64,000 bases of DNA, taken from assembly GCA_035281845.1 (NCBI GenBank), contig DATEVL010000082.1, forward strand, positions 14,123 to 78,122, in the 5' to 3' direction. The stretch comes from DATEVL01 sp035281845. Lineage in GTDB: Bacteria; Chloroflexota; Anaerolineae; Anaerolineales; E44-bin32. This document shows, piece by piece, positions 41,442 to 49,656 of the stretch; the stretch's first letter is position 1; each line of letters starts with the position of its first letter. Both the position numbers and the translations under genes were made by a program. The notes beneath the pieces were generated by a model. The model had not been told where the DNA came from and made no database searches. It saw nothing but the letters and a program-made list of their open reading frames with translations.

Positions 41442-44063
41442 ATGATGGACGAACGGGAAGACCTCCGGGCAGGAGCCGGCCCCTTGCATTCCCGGCACCA
41501 GCCTCCGCCGCCGCGCATGGCCGCCGATTCGGTGCAGGCCCCCGCCATTCCGGTACAGGAACGCGACGGCGAGCCGGCCGAGGCGGGTACCGGCCGACCG
41601 GTTTCGGCCGAGTTCCCGCGCGTCCTCCCGATTCTCCCCCTGCGCGGGCTGGTCGCCTACCCCCATTCCCCGATCCCTCTGACGATCGGGCAGGCGCGCT
41701 CCATCCGCCTCATTGATGATGTGGTCGGTGAGCAGCGACTCGTCGGGCTGGTGTCGTCGCGTCGGCCGGAGCTCGAGGAGCCCGGTCCGCAGGACCTCTA
41801 TCGCTTCGGCACGATCGCCTCGATCGAACGCCTGCTGCGCGCGGCGGATGGGACGATCCGGCTGATCGTCCAGGGGCTGGCCCGCTTCGAGCTGGCCTCG
41901 TTCGTCGCCGAAGAGCCCTATTTGAAGGCCGAGATCGAACTCCGCCCGGAGACTGTGGAGCAAGGGGTCGAGATCGAGGCCCAGGTGCGCGCCGTCAAAG
42001 ATCAGTTCCAGCAAATCGCCGAGCTGGTGCCGTCGTTGCCGCGAGAGCTGTTGGCCGGCGTGCTGATGCTCGATGATCCGCTGTACGTGGTGTACACCGT
42101 CACCAACTACCAGCGGATGGACCTGGAAACCGCGCAAGCCATCCTCGAGGAGAACAGCGCTTCCGAGAAGCTCAAGCGGCTAATGGTCGTCCTGACCCGC
42201 GAGGTGGAAGTCCTTTCTCTCGGCCAGCAGATCCAGCAGGAAGCGCGGACCGAGATCGACAAGGTCCAGCGGGAATACTTCTTGCGCGAGCAGCTCAAGG
42301 CGATTCAGCGCGAGCTGGGCGAAGCGGACGAGCAGACCGCCGAGGTCGAGGAATTCCGCAGACGGATCGATGCCGCCGGAATGACCGAAGAGGCCGCCAA
42401 GCAGGCCCGGCGCGAGCTGGACCGGATGTCGCGATTGCCCAGCGCCGCCGCCGAGTTCGGAGTGATCCGTGGCTACCTCGACTGGCTCGTCTCGCTCCCT
42501 TGGTCTCGCACCACGCCCGACAACCTCGAGCTGGCCCACGCCCGCCAGGTGCTCGACCAGGACCATTACGGTCTGAAGGACGTCAAGGAACGGATTCTCG
42601 AATATCTGGCCGTCCGCAAACTGAAGCATGAACGCGGCGCTCGACCGGAGGAGCCGGCGGATGTCATCCGCCGCGAACGGGAAGGGGTCATCCTTTGCTT
42701 CGTCGGGCCGCCCGGCGTGGGCAAGACCTCGCTGGGCCAGTCGATCGCCCGGGCTATGGGCCGCCAGTTCATTCGCTCGTCCCTCGGCGGGGTCTCCGAC
42801 GAGGCCGAGATCCGCGGCCACCGGCGGACCTATGTCGGCGCCATGCCCGGACGGATCCTCCAGGGACTGCGCCGGGTGGAGTCGCGCAACCCGATCTACA
42901 TGCTGGACGAGGTCGACAAACTCGGCCGCGACTTCCGCGGAGATCCGGCGTCGGCGCTGCTCGAGGTGCTCGACCCGGAGCAGAACCGAGAGTTTCGCGA
43001 TCACTATCTAGAAGTCGCCTTCGACTTGTCCCAGGTGATGTTCATCACCACCGCCAACTGGCTCGATACCGTCCCCGGGCCGCTGCTCGACCGCATGGAA
43101 GTCATTCAACTCTCCGGCTACACCGACGAGGAGAAAGTCGCTATCGCCCACGACTACCTGGTGCCGCGACAGCTGCGCGAGAATGGGCTGGCGGCTGACT
43201 CCGTTCTTCTCTCCAAGGACGCGTTGCGGAAGATCATTCGAGATTACACTCGCGAAGCTGGTGTCCGCAACCTCGAGAGGGAAATCGGCCGTCTCTTGCG
43301 CAAACTGGCGACACGGCTGGCCGAAGGACAGGCGGCGCTCGCCGAAGTTCAGTCGGAGAACGTGGCCGAGTGGCTCGGGCGTCCGCGCTACCTGGGCGAG
43401 GTCGAGATCGCCGAGCGGACCTCGGTCCCTGGTGTGGCGACGGGGCTGGCCTTCACCCCGGTCGGCGGCGAAGTGCTCTTCATCGAGGCGACGGCCATGC
43501 CGGGCGGCAAGGATTTCCTCCTGACCGGGTCGCTGGGGCAAGTTATGCAGGAATCGGCAAGGGCGGCGCTGTCCTATGTGCGATCGGCCAGCGGCGAGCT
43601 GGGAGTGCCGCAGGCCTATTGGCGTCGCAACGACATCCACCTGCACATCCCGGCCGGGGCACAACCCAAGGACGGGCCCTCGGCCGGCGTGACGATCGCC
43701 ACGGCGCTGGCGTCGTTGGCCACAGGCGCGGCGGTGCGCCGCGAGGTCGGGATGACGGGCGAAATCACCTTGCGCGGCCAGGTTCTCCCGATCGGTGGCG
43801 TCAAGGAGAAAGTCTTGGCCGCTCATCGCGCCGGACTCAAGACCGTCATCCTGCCGAAGCGCAACGAGCCCGATTTAGAAGACGTTCCGCCCGATGTCCG
43901 GAGAGACCTGGGTTTCGTCTTCGCCGAAGACGTACGCCAGGTATTGGAGGCGGCGTTGGAGGATTTCCATCTCAAGGCGAAGGCGAAGAGCGACGGCCGG
44001 CGGGCTCCCGCTGTCCGACCCCCGCGTGCAAAGCCTGCCGCCACGCCGGCCCGCCGGCGCTGA
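41442..44063 (+). CDS. lon: ATP-dependent protease Lon
   Basis: Cytosolic hexameric AAA+ protease for damaged and regulatory proteins. It has 873 residues, longer than E. coli Lon (784) because of a Pro-rich N-terminal extension of about 60 residues and a basic Pro/Ala tail of about 35. The LAN substrate domain starts at LPILPLRGLVAYPHS. Walker A GPPGVGKT is at 422-429, followed by the Walker B region around YMLDEVDKL. The protease dyad is Ser747 (KDGPSAGV) and Lys790 (GGVKEK). Two adjacent ATGs exist; the first is used. It follows hsp20 by 3 nt and precedes the response regulator by 3 nt. Confidence 0.96.
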   Translation: MMDEREDLRAGAGPLHSRHQPPPPRMAADSVQAPAIPVQERDGEPAEAGTGRPVSAEFPRVLPILPLRGLVAYPHSPIPLTIGQARSIRLIDDVVGEQRLVGLVSSRRPELEEPGPQDLYRFGTIASIERLLRAADGTIRLIVQGLARFELASFVAEEPYLKAEIELRPETVEQGVEIEAQVRAVKDQFQQIAELVPSLPRELLAGVLMLDDPLYVVYTVTNYQRMDLETAQAILEENSASEKLKRLMVVLTREVEVLSLGQQIQQEARTEIDKVQREYFLREQLKAIQRELGEADEQTAEVEEFRRRIDAAGMTEEAAKQARRELDRMSRLPSAAAEFGVIRGYLDWLVSLPWSRTTPDNLELAHARQVLDQDHYGLKDVKERILEYLAVRKLKHERGARPEEPADVIRREREGVILCFVGPPGVGKTSLGQSIARAMGRQFIRSSLGGVSDEAEIRGHRRTYVGAMPGRILQGLRRVESRNPIYMLDEVDKLGRDFRGDPASALLEVLDPEQNREFRDHYLEVAFDLSQVMFITTANWLDTVPGPLLDRMEVIQLSGYTDEEKVAIAHDYLVPRQLRENGLAADSVLLSKDALRKIIRDYTREAGVRNLEREIGRLLRKLATRLAEGQAALAEVQSENVAEWLGRPRYLGEVEIAERTSVPGVATGLAFTPVGGEVLFIEATAMPGGKDFLLTGSLGQVMQESARAALSYVRSASGELGVPQAYWRRNDIHLHIPAGAQPKDGPSAGVTIATALASLATGAAVRREVGMTGEITLRGQVLPIGGVKEKVLAAHRAGLKTVILPKRNEPDLEDVPPDVRRDLGFVFAEDVRQVLEAALEDFHLKAKAKSDGRRAPAVRPPRAKPAATPARRR

Positions 44064-44066
44064 GCC

Positions 44067-44456
44067 ATGGCCAAGGTCCTGTTAGTCGACAATGATGCGA
44101 CGACGGTCTCTTTGCTCAAGATTCTGCTCGAGCTCGACGGCTATGAGGTGGCGGTTTGCCGCAGCCCGGGTGAGGTTCTGGGGAAGGTCTCGAGCGAGGC
44201 CCCCGACGTCGTCTTGATGGACGTCTTTCTGACCGGAGGCGACGGATTGGATCTGCTGCGAAAGATGCGCGCGACGCCGGGGATGGAGCGGATCCCGGTG
44301 ATCATGACTTCAGGTATGGAGCTCTCCGTTGAGTGCTCGCAGGCCGGCGCCGACGGATTCCTGCTCAAACCCTATCCACCGGAGCAACTCTCACAAGTGA
44401 TAAAGAAGAATCTCGATCACGGCCGCGGCGCCGACGGGCCGCTCGCCACTCCATGA
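44067..44456 (+). CDS. Single-domain response regulator (CheY-like)
   Basis: A 129-residue receiver domain with no output domain. The acidic pair is Asp8/Asp10, the phosphoacceptor Asp52 (VVLMDVF), the switch Thr81/Ser82 and the conserved Lys101 (LLKPYPPE). No histidine kinase lies nearby, so its partner is elsewhere. Its position 3 nt after lon, with an ATGA overlap into the PHP/AlbA_2 gene, ties signalling to these proteins. It may act by protein-protein contact. Confidence 0.92.
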   Translation: MAKVLLVDNDATTVSLLKILLELDGYEVAVCRSPGEVLGKVSSEAPDVVLMDVFLTGGDGLDLLRKMRATPGMERIPVIMTSGMELSVECSQAGADGFLLKPYPPEQLSQVIKKNLDHGRGADGPLATP

Positions 44457-46195
44457 ACGCCTCTCGGCGCGGTCGAACGGGGAAACGCCGCTGGGCGATC
44501 GTCGATCTTCACATCCATACGCCGGCCTCCAACGATTACCAAGAGGCCGGCATCAGTTACATCGACGTCCTGCGCCGCTGCGAAGCTCGCGGCCTCGACG
44601 TCGCCGCCTTCACCGACCACAATTCCATCGCCGGTTACCGCAAGATGCAGGAGGAGATCCAGCAGTACCAGCTGCTCGAATCGCTCAAACGATTGGCCCC
44701 CGATGAAGCGCAGAAGTTGGCCGAGTACCGTCGGCTACAGGAGAAGATCCTCTTGCTTCCGGGTTTCGAGTTCACCGCCACGTTCGGCTTCCATGTCCTG
44801 GGGATCTTCCCGCCGAGCACGACGGTGCGCGAGGTCGAGCATCTATTGCTCAATCTGCGCGTTCCGCCCGAAACGCTGGACAGCGGCACGTCCAACGTCG
44901 GGGCGACGTCGGACGTGCTGACCGCCTACCGGTTGATCCACGAAGCCGGGGGCCTGGCCATCGCCGCCCACGCCAACTCGAGCAATGGGGTTGCCATGCG
45001 CGGTTTCAATTTCGGCGGCCAGACGAAGATCGCCTACACCCAGGATTCACATCTGCACGCCCTCGAGGTGACAGACCTCGACGCGCGCAGTCACAGTCGG
45101 ACGGCGGCTTTCTTCAACGGCACCAAACCGGAGTACCCGCGCCGAATGCACTGTATTCAGGGATCCGATGCGCACCGCCTGCGCAGCGATCCGGGCAACA
45201 AGAAGAACCTCGGAGTGGGGGACCGCGCCACCGAAGTCATGGTGGATGAGGTCACCTTCGAGGCGCTGCGAGCGCTCTTCGAGAGCAACGACTTCGCCCG
45301 GTCTCGGCCGCACTGGCCGGCGGCCGAGGAGGCCTTCGACTTCATCCGCCAGGCCCAGGAAGAAGGCCCTTCGATCAACCAGGTCTTTCATGAGTCGATG
45401 ACCCAGCGCGGGGGACGGTTGTATGCGGTCATCGCCGACATCTGCGCCCTGGCCAACACCAATGGCGGGACGCTGTACATCGGCCTCGACGCCGATCCCT
45501 CGAAGCCGCCGCCGGGCGTATCCAATGCGGAGAGCGCCGCGCGTGCCCTGGAGAAGGAGATTCGGAGCCGCATCAGCCCGCCGCTGGCCTGCCAGGTCGA
45601 CGCCCAGGAGACGCGCGGGAAGCGTGTCTTGCGCGTCCTCGTCCCGCGCGGTCCCGATCCGCCTTACGCCGTCGACGATAACAAGATCTATGTCCGGGAC
45701 GAGGCCGAGACCGAACTGGCCGTACGCGACGAGATCGTTCAGCTGATACGCCGCGCCGGGGCGGCGGCGTCCGTCGAGGAACCGCAGACGGCTACGGCGG
45801 AAACCGCGCCCGAGCCGGTCGAGCTGAGCGCGGGCGATGTCGGTCCCCCGCGAACGGGGGTCGAAGTGGCCGAGGTCGAGGATCGCGACGGCACCCGCTA
45901 TTACACAATGCGCGACTTGCGCAACGGCAACGTCGTCAAGAACGTCACGCAGGCGTCCGCCCGGCGGCTGTGGCACTACGCCATCACCGAGCACAGCCGA
46001 CTTGCGGACGACCTCTCCAAGGCCGCCATCTCTTGGCAGGGGGACCTGGGTATTGTCAAAGAACAGCGGCGCGGCACGCGTGTCCGCTACGACCTGGCCC
46101 AACGTCAGAGCGGCAAGGTGCGCGTTTTCTTTGGGGTGACCGAGGACGGGATCCACGGCGAGTGGCGGCGCCTGGTGGGCGCAGAAGCCGAGTGA
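44453..46195 (+). CDS. PHP phosphoesterase domain fused to AlbA_2/Schlafen-like domain
   Basis: A 580-residue protein of unusual architecture. PHP domain (about 12-285): VDLHIHTPAS (His20, His22), FTDHNS (Asp55-His56), His173 in IAAHANSS, and GSDAH (Asp239, His241), a full set of metal ligands. An AlbA_2 (Schlafen-type) domain follows (about 320-435), with ADICALANTNGGTLYIGL and the YVRDEAETELA end. A C-terminal 110 residues may be winged-helix. The start is the ATG overlapping the regulator's stop; a longer frame from 44333 is rejected. Such parts suggest nucleic-acid or nucleotide processing; the substrate is unknown. Confidence 0.85.
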   Translation: MNASRRGRTGKRRWAIVDLHIHTPASNDYQEAGISYIDVLRRCEARGLDVAAFTDHNSIAGYRKMQEEIQQYQLLESLKRLAPDEAQKLAEYRRLQEKILLLPGFEFTATFGFHVLGIFPPSTTVREVEHLLLNLRVPPETLDSGTSNVGATSDVLTAYRLIHEAGGLAIAAHANSSNGVAMRGFNFGGQTKIAYTQDSHLHALEVTDLDARSHSRTAAFFNGTKPEYPRRMHCIQGSDAHRLRSDPGNKKNLGVGDRATEVMVDEVTFEALRALFESNDFARSRPHWPAAEEAFDFIRQAQEEGPSINQVFHESMTQRGGRLYAVIADICALANTNGGTLYIGLDADPSKPPPGVSNAESAARALEKEIRSRISPPLACQVDAQETRGKRVLRVLVPRGPDPPYAVDDNKIYVRDEAETELAVRDEIVQLIRRAGAAASVEEPQTATAETAPEPVELSAGDVGPPRTGVEVAEVEDRDGTRYYTMRDLRNGNVVKNVTQASARRLWHYAITEHSRLADDLSKAAISWQGDLGIVKEQRRGTRVRYDLAQRQSGKVRVFFGVTEDGIHGEWRRLVGAEAE

Positions 46196-46671
46196 GCGGC
46201 GGGCCCTCCGACCGACGTCGAAGCTCAGTGCCGGCCGAGTCACCGGGCGCGGTTGTCCGGCTGAGGGACTTCAACTGGGAAGACTGGCCGCAAGTTCTGG
46301 CCCTCTGGCAATCGGCGGGCTCCGGCATACATCTGGGACGCTCCGATTCCCCTGACGAGATCCTCAAGAAGCAGCAGCATGACCCGGACCTATTCCTGCT
46401 GGCCGAGGGGGAAGGCGAGATCATCGGCGCCGTGCTGGGCGGGTACGACGGCCGCCGAGGGATCGTCTACCATTTAGCCGTCGTCCCCGAGCGCCGGCGG
46501 GAGGGTGTCGGCCGCTCGCTGATGAGGGAACTCGAACGAAGAACGGCCGCCCGCGGCTGCGTCAAGTCCTACCTCCTGGCCACCCCTGACAACCTCGAGG
46601 CCGTCGCTTTCTATCGCCGGCTAGGGTGGGACGTGATGGACATGGTCTTGATGGGCAAGGAGCTCCCGTGA
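46192..46671 (+). CDS. GNAT family acetyltransferase (YpeA/RimI-like)
   Basis: A 159-residue acetyltransferase. Motif A is IVYHLAVVPERRREGVGRSLM, and motif B is NLEAVAFYRRLGW, as in YpeA and RimI-like enzymes. A 20-residue polar arm comes before the fold (VRLRDFNWEDW). The GTG start is in a GTGA overlap with the PHP/AlbA_2 gene; the longer frame back to 45970 is out-of-frame overlap and is rejected. Its acetyl acceptor may be a protein N-terminus or a small molecule. Confidence 0.88.
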   Translation: MSGGPSDRRRSSVPAESPGAVVRLRDFNWEDWPQVLALWQSAGSGIHLGRSDSPDEILKKQQHDPDLFLLAEGEGEIIGAVLGGYDGRRGIVYHLAVVPERRREGVGRSLMRELERRTAARGCVKSYLLATPDNLEAVAFYRRLGWDVMDMVLMGKELP

Positions 46672-47159
46672 AGGTCGCGGTGCTAACGGTCTCCGACCGC
46701 TCGGCGCGTGGGGAGCGGCAAGACCTTTCGGGGCCGGCCGTGGTCGACCGGGTGCGGCGCAAAGGTTGGGACCTGGTACGGACGGGAATCGTCTCCGACG
46801 ACCAGGGCGCCATTGAGGGCGAGCTGAGAAAATGGACTGAGGCTGGGATCGAACTGATCCTGACGACCGGCGGAACCGGGTTCGCGCCGCGCGACCGGGC
46901 GCCCGAAGCGACCCTGGCGGTCTGCGAGCGGTTAGCGCCGGGGATTCCGGAGGCGATGCGCCGCGCTGGCAAGGCGAAGACTCCCCATGCGATTCTGTCT
47001 CGGGCCGTCGCCGGCATCCGCCGCGGCACGCTCATCGTCAACCTGCCCGGAAGCCCGAGCGGCGCGATCGAGAGCCTGGACGCGGTTCTCCCAGCGCTGG
47101 AGCACGCGGTGCGGTTGCTGCGCGAAGACTCGGGGGCCGAATCGGAGCATCGCGGCTGA
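46668..47159 (+). CDS. mog: Molybdopterin adenylyltransferase family (MogA/MoaB)
   Basis: A 163-residue MoaB/Mog protein that activates molybdopterin with ATP before molybdenum insertion. Motifs: VAVLTVSDRSARGERQDLSG, LILTTGGTGFAPRDRAPEAT and the later VNLPGSPSGAIESLDAV. GTG start in a GTGA overlap with the GNAT gene. It ends the hsp20-lon operon. No other molybdenum cofactor gene is in the window. Confidence 0.92.
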   Translation: MKVAVLTVSDRSARGERQDLSGPAVVDRVRRKGWDLVRTGIVSDDQGAIEGELRKWTEAGIELILTTGGTGFAPRDRAPEATLAVCERLAPGIPEAMRRAGKAKTPHAILSRAVAGIRRGTLIVNLPGSPSGAIESLDAVLPALEHAVRLLREDSGAESEHRG

Positions 47160-47476
47160 AGGCCGATGGTCGTCAGGGTGCGCGGGCCGAAGCACGAAGT
47201 CCCGCCCTTCGCGCCCTGCCCCCCGGGGGGCGCCCGCCCTCACCCCTTCGGGTGCGCCGAAGGGCGTGGCGCCCTGTAGAGGGCGAAGGGGCGTAGAGGG
47301 CGTAGCACGAAGTCCCGGGTGCAACGAGGGATGCAGGACACCTGCACGGAGCGACCTGTAGGGGTGAAGTCCACTTCCATTCCTGCCCAGGACGCGGCGT
47401 CCTCGACAGGACGCCGGGGCGGCGTGGCGTCGGTGGAGGGGTACTTTGCCCAACCCAAGGGCGGATCGAGCGGTTC
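47160..47476. repeat. Intergenic region with GC-rich palindromic repeat block
   Basis: A 317-bp gap. From about 47190 to 47330 it holds the same GC-rich family as near 11.65 kb: CGCCCTGCCCCCCGGGGGG, CACCCCTTCGGGTG, GAAGGGCGTGGCGCCC and GCGAAGGGGCGTAGAGGGCG. The remaining DNA before the MFS gene shows nothing recognisable. Confidence 0.7.
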
Positions 47477-48778
47477 GTGATTCCGGGACGCCCGCGACGC
47501 GGCTTCATCCTCGGAACCTTTTTCGTTTTCATCTTCCTCCACCAAACCGACCGCCTCCTCATCAGCCCTCTGACCACCGACATCATGCTGGAATTCGGCA
47601 TCGGCAAGGCGCAGATGGGCCTGGTCTCCTCGGCGGCGCTGTTGGTCGGTGGGGTGATGTTCCTGGTGTGGGGGTACCTCTATGACCGGTACGCCCGTGC
47701 TCCGCTGCTGGCGCTGGCCTCCTTCCTGTGGGGAGCGACGACGTGGCTCAGCTCCCGCGCGCCGACCTACCCGACGTTCTTGCTCACCCGCGCGACCACC
47801 GGCGTGGACGATTCGAGCTACCCCGGTATATACAGCCTGGTTGCCGATTACTTCCCGCCGGCCGTGCGCGGACGTGTGTACGGTGTACTGCAGGTGGCAC
47901 AGCCCCTCGGTTTCCTGGCCGCGACCATCCTGGCGCTGACCCTGGGTGCGTCGCTCGGCTGGCGAAACCTGTTCTTGTTGACCGGGGCCGCCGGGATCAT
48001 CCTTTCGGCAATCATCTTGGTGGGCGTCCGCGAGCCCCCGCGTGGGCAAAGCGAGCCCGAGCTGGAGGGGATCGAACAGGTCGGCCAGTATCACTTCGAT
48101 CGCCGGCAGGCCGCGGCTCTGCTGCACAAGCGAAGCCTGCTCCTGTTGTTCGCCCAGGGATTCGTCGGCGTCTTCCCGTGGAATGTCATCACCTTCTGGT
48201 TCTTCGCCTACCTCGAGCTCGAGCGCGGCTACGACCCGATGCAGATCCTGCTGACGATGGGCCCGGCCGTTCTCGTTCTCTCCCTGGGGTACGTCGTCGG
48301 AGGATCGTTGGGGGATCGGGCGTTCAAGCGGACGCGCCGAGGGAGATTGCTGGTGTCGACCGCCGGGGTCTTGCTCGGTGCCTTCTTCTTGACGCTGACG
48401 ATGCAAGTGCCCAATGGAATGCCCGGGCTCTTCCTGGCATTCCTGTTGCTGACGTCACTCTTCGTCCCGTTTGCCTCGCCTAACGTCGTATCATCCGTCT
48501 ACGACATCACCCTGCCGGAAGTCCGCAGCACGGCGCTTTCGATCCAATACTTCATCGAGGAAGGCGGGGCGGCGGTCGCTCCGTTTCTGGCCGGCCTGGC
48601 GGCGGACCGATCGTCCCTTCAAGAAGCCATCCAGGTCATCTGTGTGACGGCGTGGCTCATCGGATCGGTCTTCCTCGGCCTGGCCGCGCGGGCGATCCCG
48701 CGTGACATCGACGTGCTGCGCGGTCAGATGAGGGATCGGGCGTCACTGGAAAGAGAGGCGGCGTTCAGCGAGGCCTAG
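47477..48778 (+). CDS. MFS transporter
   Basis: A 433-residue major facilitator with 12 membrane helices. The loop 2-3 motif is visible as GYLYDRYARAPLLALA, and the mid-loop (about 190-225) carries a charged stretch before the second half. HQTDRLLISPLTTDI near the start and DDSSYPGIYSLVADYFP resemble the Spinster/hexuronate branch. The substrate is unknown. The start is taken as GTG 47477 since the first helix follows directly. Transcribed alone. Confidence 0.88.
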   Translation: MIPGRPRRGFILGTFFVFIFLHQTDRLLISPLTTDIMLEFGIGKAQMGLVSSAALLVGGVMFLVWGYLYDRYARAPLLALASFLWGATTWLSSRAPTYPTFLLTRATTGVDDSSYPGIYSLVADYFPPAVRGRVYGVLQVAQPLGFLAATILALTLGASLGWRNLFLLTGAAGIILSAIILVGVREPPRGQSEPELEGIEQVGQYHFDRRQAAALLHKRSLLLLFAQGFVGVFPWNVITFWFFAYLELERGYDPMQILLTMGPAVLVLSLGYVVGGSLGDRAFKRTRRGRLLVSTAGVLLGAFFLTLTMQVPNGMPGLFLAFLLLTSLFVPFASPNVVSSVYDITLPEVRSTALSIQYFIEEGGAAVAPFLAGLAADRSSLQEAIQVICVTAWLIGSVFLGLAARAIPRDIDVLRGQMRDRASLEREAAFSEA

Positions 48779-49044
48779 CGGCGACACGGCAGGGGTCCGC
48801 CGAGAGCGACGTTCGGCAGTGAGCTCAAGCAACTTCACCAAACACAAATCCTCAAGACCTTGGCGGGTCTTCCACCTAGCGAGCTAACAGTGATCGCGCC
48901 TCATCGCGCGTCAACCTCCATCGGGCTCCCTGGGCACACTCCTTTCCGCCGGGCTTCGGGACGGCTAAGAGCAGGCGGGGCGGCGACGATCTTCTGCGCA
49001 TAGCCATTGGGAGGGATGTCCGCATCACGCATGAAGATCGTCGC
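48779..49044. other. Non-coding gap between MFS gene and csoR promoter
   Basis: No gene is seen. A weak hairpin AAGACC/GGTCTT (48854-48871) with a short T/C tail may end the MFS transcript. Nothing else stands out before the csoR promoter. Confidence 0.35.
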
Positions 49045-49106
49045 TTGACCGAGTGGGTGGGGGGCTGGTATCATTTGGAAGGACCCCCACCCCCCTGGGG
49101 GGGGAT
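49045..49106 (+). promoter_or_regulatory. csoR-copZ-copA promoter and CsoR-type operator
   Basis: TTGACC (49045-49050) and TATCAT (49069-49074) are 18 bp apart. Just downstream a G/C palindrome, ACCCCC-A-CCCCCC then TGGGGGGGG (49083-49104), matches the pattern of Cu(I)-CsoR operators (runs of C facing runs of G). It lies over the expected transcription start, right for repression. The ATG of csoR is 42 nt further. Confidence 0.75.
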
Positions 49107-49146
49107 GCGACAGAGAGCGGCAACGCTCAGAGGCAAAGGTGCAAGG

Positions 49147-49416
49147 ATGGACAAGGCCGACACGATCAAGCGGCTCAAGAATATCGAGGGCCATGTCCGG
49201 GGAATCGAGCGGATGGTGGAGGGCGATGCCTATTGCATCGATCTGATCCGTCAGATTCAGGCCGTGCAAGCGGCCCTGGGCAAACTCAACGCCAGCATTC
49301 TCGAAAGCCACATCCACTCATGCCTGATCACGGCGGTGCGAGGCGAAGACGTGGCGGAGCGGGAGCGGGTGCTGGCGGAGGTTGCCGAGGTCTACAGTCT
49401 CGCCGCCCAAACTTGA
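49147..49416 (+). CDS. csoR: Copper-sensing repressor CsoR
   Basis: An 89-residue all-helical CsoR/RcnR family repressor. The copper ligands of CsoR are all present at the right spacing: Cys30, His55 and Cys59 (ESHIHSC), matching Cys36/His61/Cys65 of the Mycobacterium protein. That favours Cu(I) over nickel, cobalt or formaldehyde sensors. The ATG at 49147 is chosen over upstream starts inside the operator. It should bind the operator just upstream and release it when copper rises, controlling itself, copZ and copA. Confidence 0.94.
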   Translation: MDKADTIKRLKNIEGHVRGIERMVEGDAYCIDLIRQIQAVQAALGKLNASILESHIHSCLITAVRGEDVAERERVLAEVAEVYSLAAQT

Positions 49417-49437
49417 AGAGCAAAGGAGACGAACCGA

Positions 49438-49644
49438 ATGGACACGCGAAGGTATCAGGTGCCGAACATCTCATGTGGACACTGTGTTCACACCATTCAG
49501 ACCGAGCTGGCCGAACTGGCTGGAGTGCGCCGGGTTGAAGTCAACCAGGCCGAGAAGCGGGTAGCGGTGGATTTCGAACCGCCTGCGACCGACGAGGGCA
49601 TCCGCCGGTTGCTGGGCGAGATCGACTATCCCGTAGCCGCCTGA
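49438..49644 (+). CDS. copZ: Copper chaperone CopZ-like HMA protein
   Basis: A 68-residue ferredoxin-like HMA domain with metal motif NISCGHCVHTI (Cys13, Cys16). It carries Cu(I) to the CopA pump or to CsoR. Twenty-one nt after csoR and 12 nt before copA, with AAAGGAG upstream. Confidence 0.93.
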   Translation: MDTRRYQVPNISCGHCVHTIQTELAELAGVRRVEVNQAEKRVAVDFEPPATDEGIRRLLGEIDYPVAA

Positions 49645-49656
49645 CAAGGAATCGAT

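Noticed and set aside
40845..42137. 430-codon minus-strand frame
   Set aside because: Covers hsp20 and the start of lon on the other strand; its sequence is a mirror of those genes.
45047..46243. 398-codon minus-strand frame
   Set aside because: Antisense to the PHP/AlbA_2 gene, with no recognisable domain.
48901..49317. 138-codon minus-strand frame near csoR
   Set aside because: It covers csoR and its operator on the opposite strand and shows no domain.
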